Assembly (NCBI RefSeq): GCF_019904155.1
Contig: NZ_JAHCMB010000006.1
Span: 1-61,011 of the forward strand
Length of the DNA stretch: 61,011 bases
Reading direction: 5' to 3'
DNA from: Paenibacillus sinensis
Lineage (GTDB): Bacteria; Bacillota; Bacilli; Paenibacillales; Paenibacillaceae
Shown here: positions 36,642 through 46,789 of the stretch, piece by piece
How the letters are laid out: every line of letters begins with the position of its first letter
How positions within the stretch are numbered: the first letter of the stretch is position 1
The notes under the pieces: generated by a model
Databases searched by the model: none
Told to the model about the DNA's origin: nothing
What the model saw: the letters and a program-made list of their open reading frames with translations, nothing else
Made by a program: the position numbers and the translations under genes

Positions 36642-38003
36642 ATGGGCGGAGATCTCTTTTTCGATCGGGTTCCCCCGCAGAATCTGGAAGCGGAACAAGC
36701 GGTCATCGGCGCGATTCTGCTGCAGGATGAAGCGCTGATAACCGTCATGGAGCGGGTGAGCACCGAAGACTTCTACGACAAGCCGCATCAAATGATCTTT
36801 GAAGCGATGATACAGCTCGGAGAAGAGAACCAGCCCATCGATTTGGTCACCCTGACAGCCAAGCTTCAGGATAAGGGAGAGCTTGAGGATATTGGAGGAG
36901 TCAGCTATCTGGCCAAGCTGGCGCATGCAGTTCCGACGGCCGCCAATGTGGACTATTACGCTCAAATTCTCGAAGAAAAGGCCATGCTCCGCCGGCTAAT
37001 TCGCACGGCGACGCAGATTGTCAGCGAAGGCTACAGCGGCGGCGAGGACGTTGCCGGCATGCTGAGCGATGCGGAGCGGCGCATTCTCGAAATCTCCAAC
37101 CGACGGAGCGGCAGTGGATTTATCGCCATCCGCGATGTGTTGATGGAAGTGTTCGAACGGGTTGAGCTGCTTCACCAGAACCGGGGAGGAACCTCAGGCA
37201 TTCCTTCAGGCTTCGCCGATCTGGACCGGATGACGAACGGCTTCCAGCGCAACGACCTGATTATCGTGGCGGCCCGTCCTTCTGTCGGCAAGACGGCGTT
37301 CGCGCTGAATATCGCCCAGAATGTCGCCGTGCGCGCCAAGGAGACGGTTGCCATATTCAGTCTGGAAATGTCCGCCGCCCAGCTGGTACAGCGTATGATT
37401 TGCGCCGAGGCGAATCTGGATGCAAATCTGATGCGAACCGGCGACTTCAAGAGCGATGATGATTGGTCCAAGCTCACGATGGGTATTGCATCGCTCTCGG
37501 AAGCGGAGATTTATATTGACGATACGCCCGGAATTACCGTGGCCGATATCCGGGCCAAATGCCGGAGACTCAAAAAGGAGAAGGGGCTCGGCATGATCCT
37601 GATCGACTATCTCCAGCTGATCCAGGGCCGCGGCAAGAACGGGGAGAACCGCCAGCAGGAGGTCTCGGATATTTCCCGGACGCTGAAGCAGATTGCGCGT
37701 GAGCTGGATGTTCCAGTCATCGCGCTCTCCCAGCTTAGCCGCGGCGTCGAACAGCGGCAGGACAAGCGGCCGATGATGTCGGACCTTCGCGAGTCGGGCT
37801 CGATCGAGCAGGACGCTGATATCGTAGCGTTCCTGTACCGGGACGACTATTATAATCAGGAGACTGAGAAGAAGAACATTATCGAGATCATTATCGCCAA
37901 GCAGCGTAACGGGCCAGTGGGAACCGTGGAGCTGGTGTTCCTGAAAAATTTCAACAAGTTCGTTAACTACGAGCGTACCCATGCCGAACCATTCGCCGGG
38001 TAA
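36642..38003 (+). CDS. dnaB: Replicative DNA helicase
   Basis: 453 residues (called DnaC in B. subtilis). N-terminal primase-interaction domain (1-150), linker, and RecA-like motor with Walker A AARPSVGKTAFALNIA (about 205-220), Walker B MILIDYLQLI (about 315) and the arginine-finger region. A hexamer that unwinds DNA ahead of PolC. It overlaps the end of rplI's transcript by one-base spacing and is closed by a terminator that also resembles a PurR operator (38018-38061). No intein or insertion is seen. Confidence 0.97.
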   Translation: MGGDLFFDRVPPQNLEAEQAVIGAILLQDEALITVMERVSTEDFYDKPHQMIFEAMIQLGEENQPIDLVTLTAKLQDKGELEDIGGVSYLAKLAHAVPTAANVDYYAQILEEKAMLRRLIRTATQIVSEGYSGGEDVAGMLSDAERRILEISNRRSGSGFIAIRDVLMEVFERVELLHQNRGGTSGIPSGFADLDRMTNGFQRNDLIIVAARPSVGKTAFALNIAQNVAVRAKETVAIFSLEMSAAQLVQRMICAEANLDANLMRTGDFKSDDDWSKLTMGIASLSEAEIYIDDTPGITVADIRAKCRRLKKEKGLGMILIDYLQLIQGRGKNGENRQQEVSDISRTLKQIARELDVPVIALSQLSRGVEQRQDKRPMMSDLRESGSIEQDADIVAFLYRDDYYNQETEKKNIIEIIIAKQRNGPVGTVELVFLKNFNKFVNYERTHAEPFAG

Positions 38004-38017
38004 GAATACTTCTGACA

Positions 38018-38061
38018 ATTTCCGAACGATTGCACATTCACCCGTGCAATCGTTCGTTTTT
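38018..38061. promoter_or_regulatory. PurR-box pair overlapping the dnaB terminator
   Basis: ATTTCCGAACGAT (38018-38030) matches the B. subtilis PurBox AWWWCCGAACWWT at 12 of 13 positions. The inverted box ATCGTTCGTTTTT (38049-38061) matches at 11 of 13. They are 18 bp apart; B. subtilis pairs are about 16-17. They lie immediately upstream of the purA promoter. Confidence 0.55.
38023..38061 (+). terminator. dnaB terminator
   Basis: Perfect 13-bp stem CGAACGATTGCAC / GTGCAATCGTTCG (38023-38056), 8-nt loop, five T. Confidence 0.95.
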
Positions 38062-38063
38062 AT

Positions 38064-38092
38064 TTGACTTTGAAAATAACGGCTGTTACACT
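38064..38092 (+). promoter_or_regulatory. purA promoter
   Basis: TTGACT (38064-38069) and TACACT (38087-38092) at 17 bp, directly after the PurR-box pair and 126 bp before the purA start. Confidence 0.7.
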
Positions 38093-38163
38093 GATAATTG
38101 TGCTTTAGCGGATTAAACCGTCTAAGGCGACCGTTTGGGGCTGCTTAATTATTATGATCTTAA

Positions 38164-39504
<1,341 letters not shown>

Positions 39505-39537
39505 CCCAGCAGAAGTACGAATGAAGTACGGATCAAT

Positions 39538-39568
39538 CCGCCGGAGCCAGCGCTCCGGCGGGTTTTTT
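39538..39568 (+). terminator. purA terminator
   Basis: Perfect 10-bp stem CCGCCGGAGC / GCTCCGGCGG (39538-39561), 4-nt loop, T run. Confidence 0.95.
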
Positions 39569-39570
39569 AG

Positions 39571-39684
39571 CTATTGGGCCAACTCCCCGTAAGCGGCGTC
39601 CAGTTCATCGTATCACATCTCATCGCAATCACATCGTTCTGTACACTCTGGATGCCCGCCACAGGCAACTGGCCAATTTGGATA
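39571..39684. repeat. Imperfect inverted repeat downstream of purA
   Basis: The two halves of this ~110-bp stretch are imperfect reverse complements (about 60-65% identity over the outer 30 bases, many differences G-U compatible). As a result both strands have a short open frame that reads GQLPV, S/A, G, V/I, Q. Neither has a ribosome-binding site. I treat it as a structured non-coding element. Confidence 0.5.
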
Positions 39685-39806
39685 GCCGGCTTCCCTACAC
39701 GTTTCTCCCGGCCCTTATCGGGCATACTGAAGAATAGCCGATCTATGCCCAACCGGGCATGATGAAATACGCGCTATCATGTGCCAGTTACAGGGGAGAG
39801 ATGAAC

Positions 39807-40520
39807 ATGAAATGGGTAAAACGCGGGCTGGGCATCTGCCTGATCGCGGTGTTGTCCGGCTGTCTCACCATTCTGACAACGGGTGTAGTCGTCAACGCCT
39901 ATGTCCGCTCTGTGATGAATGAAGTCGGTTTGAAGGTGGAGACGCCAGGCCCGGGCTTTGGCGGTATGCTGAGTGCGCTGCTGGGGACCGGAGGGTCCAA
40001 GACAGCCGACAAGAGCAATGCGGCCGCCAAGGATAAGAAAGACGGCTCGCAGACGGCATTGGGCACGGCCGGGGCCGTGCCAACGCCATCGGCTTCCGCT
40101 TCGTTCGAGGAGGCGGTCCCTACGGCCTCCTCGAATTCCGGCGGGGCAGTGTCCGCAGCAACAACGAAGCAGGGAAGCGGAGGCACCGCCGGAGGGGGAC
40201 AGGCCCAGGACGATGCACTGCCTGTTATGGGCGCCGTTTCGGAGGACAGCACAGCCGGGACCGATCAGCAGCTCGTTGTCACGCCGGATGATATGAAGGA
40301 CCTTAAGAAGAACCTGCCTTCCGAGGATAAGGTGAGCATTTTCAACATTTTGATGAAGAAGGTCCCGCAGGATGAGATGCAGAAAATATCCGCCGACATG
40401 GAGAACGGGCTGACAGAGCAGGAGGTCGCGGACATTCAGTCGATTATTTCCAAGTACGTTACCCAAGATGAATACAACAAGCTGATGGCGATGCTGACTG
40501 CGGATTCCAGCACGCCGTAG
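39807..40520 (+). CDS. Hypothetical membrane-anchored or lipoprotein
   Basis: 237 residues. The N-terminus (MKWVKRGLGICLIAVLSGCLTILTTGVVVNAYV) has LSGC, a lipobox match at Cys 20, but the hydrophobic stretch continues past it, so a plain membrane anchor is also possible. A low-complexity Ala/Gly/Ser/Thr stretch (about 55-150) leads to a helical C-terminal domain of about 80 residues (SIFNILMKKVPQDEMQKISADMENGLTEQEVADIQSIISKYV...) with no family I can name. GGGGAGAG lies six bases before ATG 39807. Monocistronic between purA and the M23 gene. Confidence 0.6.
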   Translation: MKWVKRGLGICLIAVLSGCLTILTTGVVVNAYVRSVMNEVGLKVETPGPGFGGMLSALLGTGGSKTADKSNAAAKDKKDGSQTALGTAGAVPTPSASASFEEAVPTASSNSGGAVSAATTKQGSGGTAGGGQAQDDALPVMGAVSEDSTAGTDQQLVVTPDDMKDLKKNLPSEDKVSIFNILMKKVPQDEMQKISADMENGLTEQEVADIQSIISKYVTQDEYNKLMAMLTADSSTP

Positions 40521-40593
40521 CATGGCAATTTCAAGCAGAAATACAGTGAACGTCTTGTGGAGAAAAGGGGTTCAGCTTTAGAAAAATCGGGAG

Positions 40594-40640
40594 GAACCGG
40601 CATGTAAAGCGGAAGTATGAGCTTTCATGCCGGTTCTTTA
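40594..40640 (+). terminator. Terminator after the hypothetical gene
   Basis: GAACCGGCATG (40594-40604) pairs with CATGCCGGTTC (40626-40636), followed by TTTATGT. The rest of the 337-bp interval 40521-40857 holds nothing I can identify. Confidence 0.6.
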
Positions 40641-40857
40641 TGTGCTGCGCCCAAAGTTGAAATGTCTCTTTCGCCTGTGTTAAAGTAAACAGGGACCTGA
40701 TTTGGTTAATTTTTTGTAACTTATTCCACGTCATTCGAATGCGCTTGCTAAAGCGCTCAGCATATACTTTCTGCTCATACAAAAAGTGACCAAGCGGTCT
40801 TACCATAGTCCCGGCTGCTTAAGGCGGTATAAGGGGCAGGCTGAAAGGGAGAGTTTC

Positions 40858-42390
40858 ATGAAAGGGAAGAACGACTTCCAGGATTGGAAGAACAGGCATG
40901 AGCTGTCTTCCGGCCTGGTGACCGGACAACCGGAGGACGAAACCGGCATGGTGCATACGCAGCCGGAGAAGCGTTCCCGCCGACGGATGCGTCTCGCCTG
41001 GCTGGGCGCCGTTGCCGGTGTTGCAATACTGGCCATCTCCGCCGCCTCGGCGCACCAGCATTACGTCGAAGCCAATACGGAGAGTTATTACCGGGTTCTG
41101 CTGCACGGCAAGGAGATCGGAACGCTCTACAACAAGGATGATTTGCAGACCCTCTTCAAGACCAAACAGCAGGAATATCAGGACAAGTACCCGGATGAAG
41201 TGATGGTGCTCCAGACGGACGGCATTACGACCGAAGCGGAGAAAGCCTACAAGCCGGAAGTGAACAGCGAAGCGACGCTGGACAAGTTGAGTGAAATGCT
41301 GAAGGCCTATGCCGTAGGCGTACAGTTGGTAGTCGACGGCAAAACGGTCGGAATTGTCAAGGATCAGGAGACGGCAAGCGCCGTCCTGAAGGGAGTCAAG
41401 GACTACTACATATCCGGAGAGACGGAGGCTGCAGCTGCCAAGTCGAAGCTGACCCGGACGGCCGCTTCCACGTCTTCCGCCTCTTCCGGAGATCATGTGC
41501 AGTCGGCGGATATTCGCGAGAAGATTTCCATCGTGCCCGTTAAGGCCGATCCCAATAAGGTGCTGGACGTGAAGGAGGCTGTCAAGGCGCTTACCCAGGG
41601 CGTTGAATCGCCGCTAGTTTATACCGTTCGTGAAGGCGATACGATTTCCAGCATCGCCAAGCGCTATGGCGTGACGCAGAAGGAGATTTATCAGAACAAT
41701 CCTGATGTGAAGGAATTGACGCTGCAGATCGATGACGAGCTGAAGCTGACGGTTCCCCAGCCTCCAGTAACGGTCGTTACGACCGAGACGGCGAAGGAAA
41801 CCATCGTCACAGAGCCTGAGGTTGAGATCCGCACGAGCAGCCTGCTGCCGAAGGGCAAGGTCAAGGTCGTGCGTCCGGGGCAGACCGGACTGAAGGAAAT
41901 GCAGTACCGGCTGACCAAGGAGAATGGTGAAGTCGTCAAGGAAGAATGGCTCGGTCAGACTGTCCTGAAGGCTTCACTGCCGACCGTCGTGTATCGCGGA
42001 ACGAAGGTGGTCGGTGTCGGTTCGGGCGGTTTCGCCTGGCCGGTCAGCGGAGCAGTGATCTCCAGCAGCTTCGGCGAACGCTGGGGAAGAGCGCATAAGG
42101 GCGTCGATCTTGTCTCCGGCAACCGCACGATCAAAGCGGCTGATGCCGGAACCGTTACCTTTGCCGGTGTCCAGAACGGATATGGCAATGTCGTGGTCAT
42201 CAGCCATGGCAACGGGTACGAAACCTACTACGGCCACTTAAGCAAAATCCTCGTCTCCACCGGCCAGAAGCTGAGCCAGGGCGAGTCGATCGGCATTATG
42301 GGAAGCACGGGACGCTCTACGGGTACTCATTTGCATTTCGAGATCCGCAAGAGCGGCACGGCAATGAATCCGCTGAAGTTTTTGAATTAA
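40858..42390 (+). CDS. M23 family metallopeptidase with LysM and G5-like parts
   Basis: 510 residues. Basic cytoplasmic N-terminus, one membrane helix (RLAWLGAVAGVAILAISAAS, about 45-64), extracytoplasmic helical region, a LysM domain (YTVREGDTISSIAKRYGVTQKEI..., about 257-300), a G5-like beta stretch (about 310-385), and a C-terminal M23 domain with zinc ligands HKGVD (about 413) and HLHFE (about 490). It probably cleaves peptidoglycan cross-links during growth or sporulation. GAAAGGGAGAG precedes ATG 40858. Lies just upstream of walRK, which regulates similar hydrolases. Confidence 0.9.
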   Translation: MKGKNDFQDWKNRHELSSGLVTGQPEDETGMVHTQPEKRSRRRMRLAWLGAVAGVAILAISAASAHQHYVEANTESYYRVLLHGKEIGTLYNKDDLQTLFKTKQQEYQDKYPDEVMVLQTDGITTEAEKAYKPEVNSEATLDKLSEMLKAYAVGVQLVVDGKTVGIVKDQETASAVLKGVKDYYISGETEAAAAKSKLTRTAASTSSASSGDHVQSADIREKISIVPVKADPNKVLDVKEAVKALTQGVESPLVYTVREGDTISSIAKRYGVTQKEIYQNNPDVKELTLQIDDELKLTVPQPPVTVVTTETAKETIVTEPEVEIRTSSLLPKGKVKVVRPGQTGLKEMQYRLTKENGEVVKEEWLGQTVLKASLPTVVYRGTKVVGVGSGGFAWPVSGAVISSSFGERWGRAHKGVDLVSGNRTIKAADAGTVTFAGVQNGYGNVVVISHGNGYETYYGHLSKILVSTGQKLSQGESIGIMGSTGRSTGTHLHFEIRKSGTAMNPLKFLN

Positions 42391-42413
42391 AACTGCAAGA
42401 TGATTGGGAAGAG

Positions 42414-42441
42414 CCGTCCGGCAGCCGCCGGGCGGTTTTCT
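42414..42441 (+). terminator. M23 peptidase gene terminator
   Basis: CCGTCCGGC (42414-42422) / GCCGGGCGG (42427-42435) and TTTTCTT. Confidence 0.8.
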
Positions 42442-42500
42442 TGGCTGGAGAGAAATGTACAGGTTGGCGGGGTGTCCGCAAGTACCTGAATCTGTTTCGA

Positions 42501-42745
42501 GTGCCTTGATCGCCTCGATTGCCCCAACGGACCGACCGCGCTAATCGCCCCGATTGCACAGACCGTCCGATTGCCCCGTTCTGATCACCTTGACTGCCCC
42601 AACTGCCTGGACGCGCTGATCGTCTTGACTGTTTCGACCTCCCCAACTGCCCGGGCTGCCCGACCACGCTAATCGTCCCGACCGCCACGCTGCTTCGACT
42701 ACCCTAACTGCCTCGATTGCTTTGACCGTCCCGACTGCTGCTAAC
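42501..42745. repeat. Degenerate ~9-bp tandem repeat
   Basis: About 27 imperfect copies of a pyrimidine-rich unit resembling YYGAYTGCC fill the interval between the M23 gene and walR, with a roughly 9-bp period that drifts. No convincing gene is present; a minus-strand open frame in it (42317-42688) translates to a Gly/Arg/Gln-rich tripeptide-like repeat. Confidence 0.6.
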
Positions 42746-42908
42746 GCTTCGAAGCCAAGGACTCACTTTTGGAGTCGTGGGGTTATTTTGCTGTTTTTGC
42801 CGCCATGGGTGCAGCCTATATACTTCGTAGGATGTGACGCCAGGGCAGGTGTGTTAAAATAAGTGGAAAGAGTTTTATAGTAACAATGAAGGGTGAAACG
42901 GTGGAATT

Positions 42909-43640
42909 ATGGCGATGGGAACGATTCTGGTTGTAGATGACGAGCAGCCGATTGCAGATATCTTGAAGTTTAACCTCGAAAAAGAAGGATACGAAGTAGT
43001 ATGCGCCTTTGACGGGATCAGCGCGGTCGATCTGGCTCTGTCCAAACGGCCCGATCTGATGCTGCTGGATCTCATGCTGCCCGGCAAGGACGGTATGGAT
43101 GTGTGCCGCGAGGTACGCTCCGCACATCTGGATATCCCCATCATCATGCTGACCGCCAAGGACGGGGAGATCGACAAAGTGCTCGGCCTTGAGATGGGCG
43201 CGGACGATTATGTGACCAAGCCGTTCAGCACGCGCGAGCTGCTGGCCCGGGTGAAGGCGCAGATGCGCCGGCAGAACAAGCCAGCCTTGGCGGAGACAGC
43301 GAGCGGACCCGAGGAGAGTAAGCAGGGCATCCATCATTTCGATCTGTTCATCGACACCGATATGTATACCGTCTATAAGAACGGGGAGCCGCTCGATCTG
43401 ACGCACCGCGAGTACGAACTGCTGCATTATATGGTCCGCCATGCTGGCAAGGTCATGACCAGGGAGCATCTGCTTCAGGCGGTATGGGGATTTGAGTATT
43501 TCGGAGACGTCCGGACCGTCGATGTAACCATCCGGCGGCTTAGAGAAAAAATCGAGGAGAACCCGAGCAAGCCGGAATATATCTTCACGCGCCGCGGGCT
43601 CGGTTATTTGATGCACAGTCCTAAAAACGGAGGATTGTGA
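42909..43640 (+). CDS. walR: Two-component response regulator WalR (YycF)
   Basis: 243 residues. Receiver domain with DDE acidic pocket ([16 protein letters not shown]) and phospho-acceptor Asp in [13 protein letters not shown] (about residue 55), and an OmpR-type winged helix ([29 protein letters not shown]...[15 protein letters not shown]). WalR is essential and controls cell-wall hydrolases. Start ATG 42909 is four bases after GGTGG, ATG 42915 is ten after it; the choice is uncertain. walK overlaps by one base. No convincing consensus promoter was found in the 163 bp after the repeat. Confidence 0.97.
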   Translation: MAMGTILVVDDEQPIADILKFNLEKEGYEVVCAFDGISAVDLALSKRPDLMLLDLMLPGKDGMDVCREVRSAHLDIPIIMLTAKDGEIDKVLGLEMGADDYVTKPFSTRELLARVKAQMRRQNKPALAETASGPEESKQGIHHFDLFIDTDMYTVYKNGEPLDLTHREYELLHYMVRHAGKVMTREHLLQAVWGFEYFGDVRTVDVTIRRLREKIEENPSKPEYIFTRRGLGYLMHSPKNGGL

Positions 43641-45472
43641 TGAAAGGGATGTCCTTCTTCCGGACAATTCAAGCGAAGCTGATCATCATTTACGTGCTGC
43701 TGATTCTGATTGCGATGCAGCTGATCGGCGTGTATTTTGTAAGCTCTATGAAGAATTCACTGACCGACAACTTCACGAAGGACTTGAAGGCAAGGGCGGA
43801 GATGCTGTCCATCCTGACGGCAGACAAGTTCGGCAGCGAAGCGGGCGGCGCGGACGAGGATTCCTCGGTCGACAGCCTCCGCGGCATGGTGAACAATCTG
43901 TACATCAGCGGCGCGGAAATTCAGGTACTGGATGCCAGCGGCAAAATCATCACCACCTCGGTTCCGTCGCAGACCGATTATGTGGGACAGCGCAACACGC
44001 AGACCGTAGTCAGCCGGGCGCTTCAGGGAATCGGGGACAACGAAGAGTATATTATCGGCGACGACAATGTGCGAAAAAAAGTTGTGGCCAAGCCCGTATG
44101 GCTTGGCGGCAAGGTGGTTGGCGCTATCTACATCGCGGCGGACATGAAGGATCTGTATGCGACGATCAGCCGGATCAACAGCGTATTCATCTCCGGCATG
44201 CTGATTGCACTCGCACTTACGGCGGTTCTGGGCGTCATTCTGGCGCATACGATTACGCAGCCGATCAAGGAGATGACCCGGCACGCCACGGAGGTCGCAG
44301 AGGGCAGCTTCGACCGGAAGATGCCGATCTTCGGCAGTGACGAAATCGGCCAGCTCAGCAAAGCGTTCAACTATATGACGGGCAGACTGAGAGTCGCGCT
44401 ATCCCAGAACGAGGAGGAGAAGGAGAAGCTCGCCTCTATTCTGACGAATATGAGCGACGGGGTGGTCGCTACCGACGAGACTGGCCGGGTCATCCTGATG
44501 AACCGCCGGGCCACGCTGATGCTGGGCTGCTCGGAGAAGCAACTGCCTGCGGGACTGCGGCTGGAGGGGCTGCTCGGCTTGGTTCCCGATCAGACGACGG
44601 CGCTGGAAGGCGGCATGGCGCAGTCAACCATGCTGCGGCTGGGCGAGGAAGAGGGCGAGAACCCGAACATCGTCCGGGTCACCTTCACGCCGATCCACCG
44701 GCGCGAGGGCGGTACAGCAGGCACGATCGCCGTGCTGCAGGACGTAACCGAGCAGGAAAATCTCGAAGCGTCCCGCCGTGAGTTCGTCGCGAACGTCTCG
44801 CATGAGCTGCGGACGCCGCTGACGACGATCAAGAGCTATGCGGAAGCACTCGATGACGGCGCGCTGGAGGACCCGCAGCTTGCCGGACGCTTCGTCGGCG
44901 TCATCCGCAGCGAGACGGAGCGGATGATCCGGCTCGTTACGGACCTGCTGCACCTGTCACGCTTCGACTCGCGGGAAGCGCAGCTTCGCTACCAGGAGAC
45001 CGATATAGCCGAGATGCTGGAGGATGTGGCGGACCGCTTCTCCTTCCAGATTCGGCAGAAACGGATCTCGATCAGCACCGTCGTGCGCCGGGGTGTCACG
45101 ACGGCCTGGCTGGATCGCGACCAGATCGATCAGGTGCTCGGCAATCTGGTCTCCAACGCGTTGAAATATACGCCAGAGGGCGGGCGCATCGAACTGGAAG
45201 CGGGGAAGAGCGAGGCCGGGATGCTGGAGGTGTCCGTTCAGGACTCCGGCATCGGCATTCCGAAGAGAGATATCGAGCGCATCTTCGAGCGCTTTTACCG
45301 GGTGGATAAGGCCCGTTCGCGCAATATGGGCGGCACCGGTCTCGGGCTGTCCATTGCCCGGGAAATTGTGAAGGCGCACGGAGGGACGATCTGGCTTCAA
45401 TCGGAGCTGGACCAGGGCTCCAAGGTAACCTTTACGCTGCCTCTTGACACGCAAAGGGGGGAGCAGGCATGA
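43640..45472 (+). CDS. walK: Sensor histidine kinase WalK (YycG)
   Basis: 610 residues. TM1 (LIIIYVLLILIAMQLIGVYFV, about 12-32), an extracytoplasmic domain of ~140 residues, TM2 (VFISGMLIALALTAVLGVILA, about 181-201), HAMP, a PAS domain (about 260-370), HisKA with the phospho-histidine in NVSHELRTPLTT (about 385), and HATPase with NALKYTPEGG and GTGLGLSIA. It senses cell-wall state and phosphorylates WalR. ATG 43640 is six bases after CGGAGG. Overlaps yycH by four bases. Confidence 0.97.
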   Translation: MKGMSFFRTIQAKLIIIYVLLILIAMQLIGVYFVSSMKNSLTDNFTKDLKARAEMLSILTADKFGSEAGGADEDSSVDSLRGMVNNLYISGAEIQVLDASGKIITTSVPSQTDYVGQRNTQTVVSRALQGIGDNEEYIIGDDNVRKKVVAKPVWLGGKVVGAIYIAADMKDLYATISRINSVFISGMLIALALTAVLGVILAHTITQPIKEMTRHATEVAEGSFDRKMPIFGSDEIGQLSKAFNYMTGRLRVALSQNEEEKEKLASILTNMSDGVVATDETGRVILMNRRATLMLGCSEKQLPAGLRLEGLLGLVPDQTTALEGGMAQSTMLRLGEEEGENPNIVRVTFTPIHRREGGTAGTIAVLQDVTEQENLEASRREFVANVSHELRTPLTTIKSYAEALDDGALEDPQLAGRFVGVIRSETERMIRLVTDLLHLSRFDSREAQLRYQETDIAEMLEDVADRFSFQIRQKRISISTVVRRGVTTAWLDRDQIDQVLGNLVSNALKYTPEGGRIELEAGKSEAGMLEVSVQDSGIGIPKRDIERIFERFYRVDKARSRNMGGTGLGLSIAREIVKAHGGTIWLQSELDQGSKVTFTLPLDTQRGEQA

Positions 45473-46761
45473 AGGAACGGGTGAAATCCTGGATCTTGAC
45501 GCTGCTTGTCCTGAGCAGTCTGGTCGAGAGCTATTATCTGGTCTACCGGCTGCCGGGCAGCGACTCGGCCGTGTTCTCCGAGAACCTGTATGTGAAGACC
45601 GACAATATGGGGCCTGAAGAGAAGGCGGAGAACCTGCTGTACCCCAGCCGGATGGTCATTCATCTCGGGAACGGTAAGCATACGCTGTTCTACCCGAGTT
45701 CCACCTTCTATAACTTGATCCTGACGAGGTTGAAGGGACGCAGCTTTGAGAGCTTTCAGCGCCGCTCGGTCCAGGACTTCGACTGGGCCAAAATCCGCAC
45801 CGAGAATCCGGGCATCGAGCTATCCTTCGGCTCCGGGATTCCCGTCGCGCTGCTGCAGCGGATCATGCAGCTGTCGCCGGATTCCCTGTTCGAGGAGGAG
45901 AGCATCGACCGGATCTGGATCTATACGGCGAAGAATGATTCGAAGCCGCATGCCGTCTTTTTCAGCACAAGAGGAGATATCGTCTACGAGGCCGCCAAGG
46001 CCGACCTTACCGTTCAGGACGTGCAGCAGCATGTGGATTTCGGCAAGTCATGGACGCCATATACGACGGTGAACGGCAGTTACTATGTGCCGGAGAGCAG
46101 TCTCTCTCTGCTTCAGGCCGAAATGCCTTCCGGACTGTATACGGTGGAGCAGATGCAGAGCAGTCTCTTCTTTGACGCAGGCAGTACCCGATATATACTG
46201 GAAAAAGATGGTTCGGAAATCTACACGGACAGCAAGCGCAGCCTTCAGGTCGACGAAGACCGGAAGTGGATGAGCTACAGCGATCCGACCGCGCTGCCGG
46301 CCGGGGAGAGCAACGATGCCAAGGATGTGCTGGAGGCGGTCGATTTCGTCAACCAGCATGGCGGCTGGAATGGCACGTACCGGTTTCAGTCGGCGCAGGA
46401 GATTGACCAGGACCGGACGGTCTCCTTCCAGCGCTATTTTGGCTCCTATCCATATGGCGCCTACCCTGTGCTGGATCAGCCGCAGCTTCATTATGGGCAG
46501 ATTCGCCTCCAGCTTCAGCAGGGTACGGTGACGGCCTATGAACGGTCTCTCATGTACAGTCAAGAGAATGGGGGGACCAAGAAGGTGGCCCAGCTGCCGG
46601 GCGGGGACGAGCTCCGCGTGAAGCTGGCGGAAGTCTCCAAGGGCACAACTGTCATCGATTTGTACCCGGTGTACAAACCGCTGGAGAAAGGGAAGAATCT
46701 GGAGCTGGTGCCGGTCTGGCAGGTTGAGCTGGGCAATGGAAACACCACAACGCTGGAATGA
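45469..46761 (+). CDS. yycH: Two-component regulatory protein YycH (WalH)
   Basis: 430 residues. One N-terminal membrane helix (WILTLLVLSSLVESYYLVYRL) and a large extracytoplasmic YycH fold. YycH and YycI bind WalK in the membrane and tune its activity (negative in B. subtilis, activating in S. aureus). Overlaps walK by four bases and precedes yycI by 28, so it is in the same operon. Confidence 0.92.
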   Translation: MKERVKSWILTLLVLSSLVESYYLVYRLPGSDSAVFSENLYVKTDNMGPEEKAENLLYPSRMVIHLGNGKHTLFYPSSTFYNLILTRLKGRSFESFQRRSVQDFDWAKIRTENPGIELSFGSGIPVALLQRIMQLSPDSLFEEESIDRIWIYTAKNDSKPHAVFFSTRGDIVYEAAKADLTVQDVQQHVDFGKSWTPYTTVNGSYYVPESSLSLLQAEMPSGLYTVEQMQSSLFFDAGSTRYILEKDGSEIYTDSKRSLQVDEDRKWMSYSDPTALPAGESNDAKDVLEAVDFVNQHGGWNGTYRFQSAQEIDQDRTVSFQRYFGSYPYGAYPVLDQPQLHYGQIRLQLQQGTVTAYERSLMYSQENGGTKKVAQLPGGDELRVKLAEVSKGTTVIDLYPVYKPLEKGKNLELVPVWQVELGNGNTTTLE

Positions 46762-46789
46762 CGACGGATAGGGAAAAGGAGGGGAGTTC

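Noticed and set aside
39567..39762. Two opposing ~60-codon frames after purA
   Set aside because: Both begin at TTG without a ribosome-binding site and arise from an inverted repeat; kept as a repeat, not as genes.
42317..42688. Minus-strand frame of 123 codons through the 9-bp repeat
   Set aside because: It overlaps the M23 peptidase end and the repeat; composition is only what the repeat dictates.
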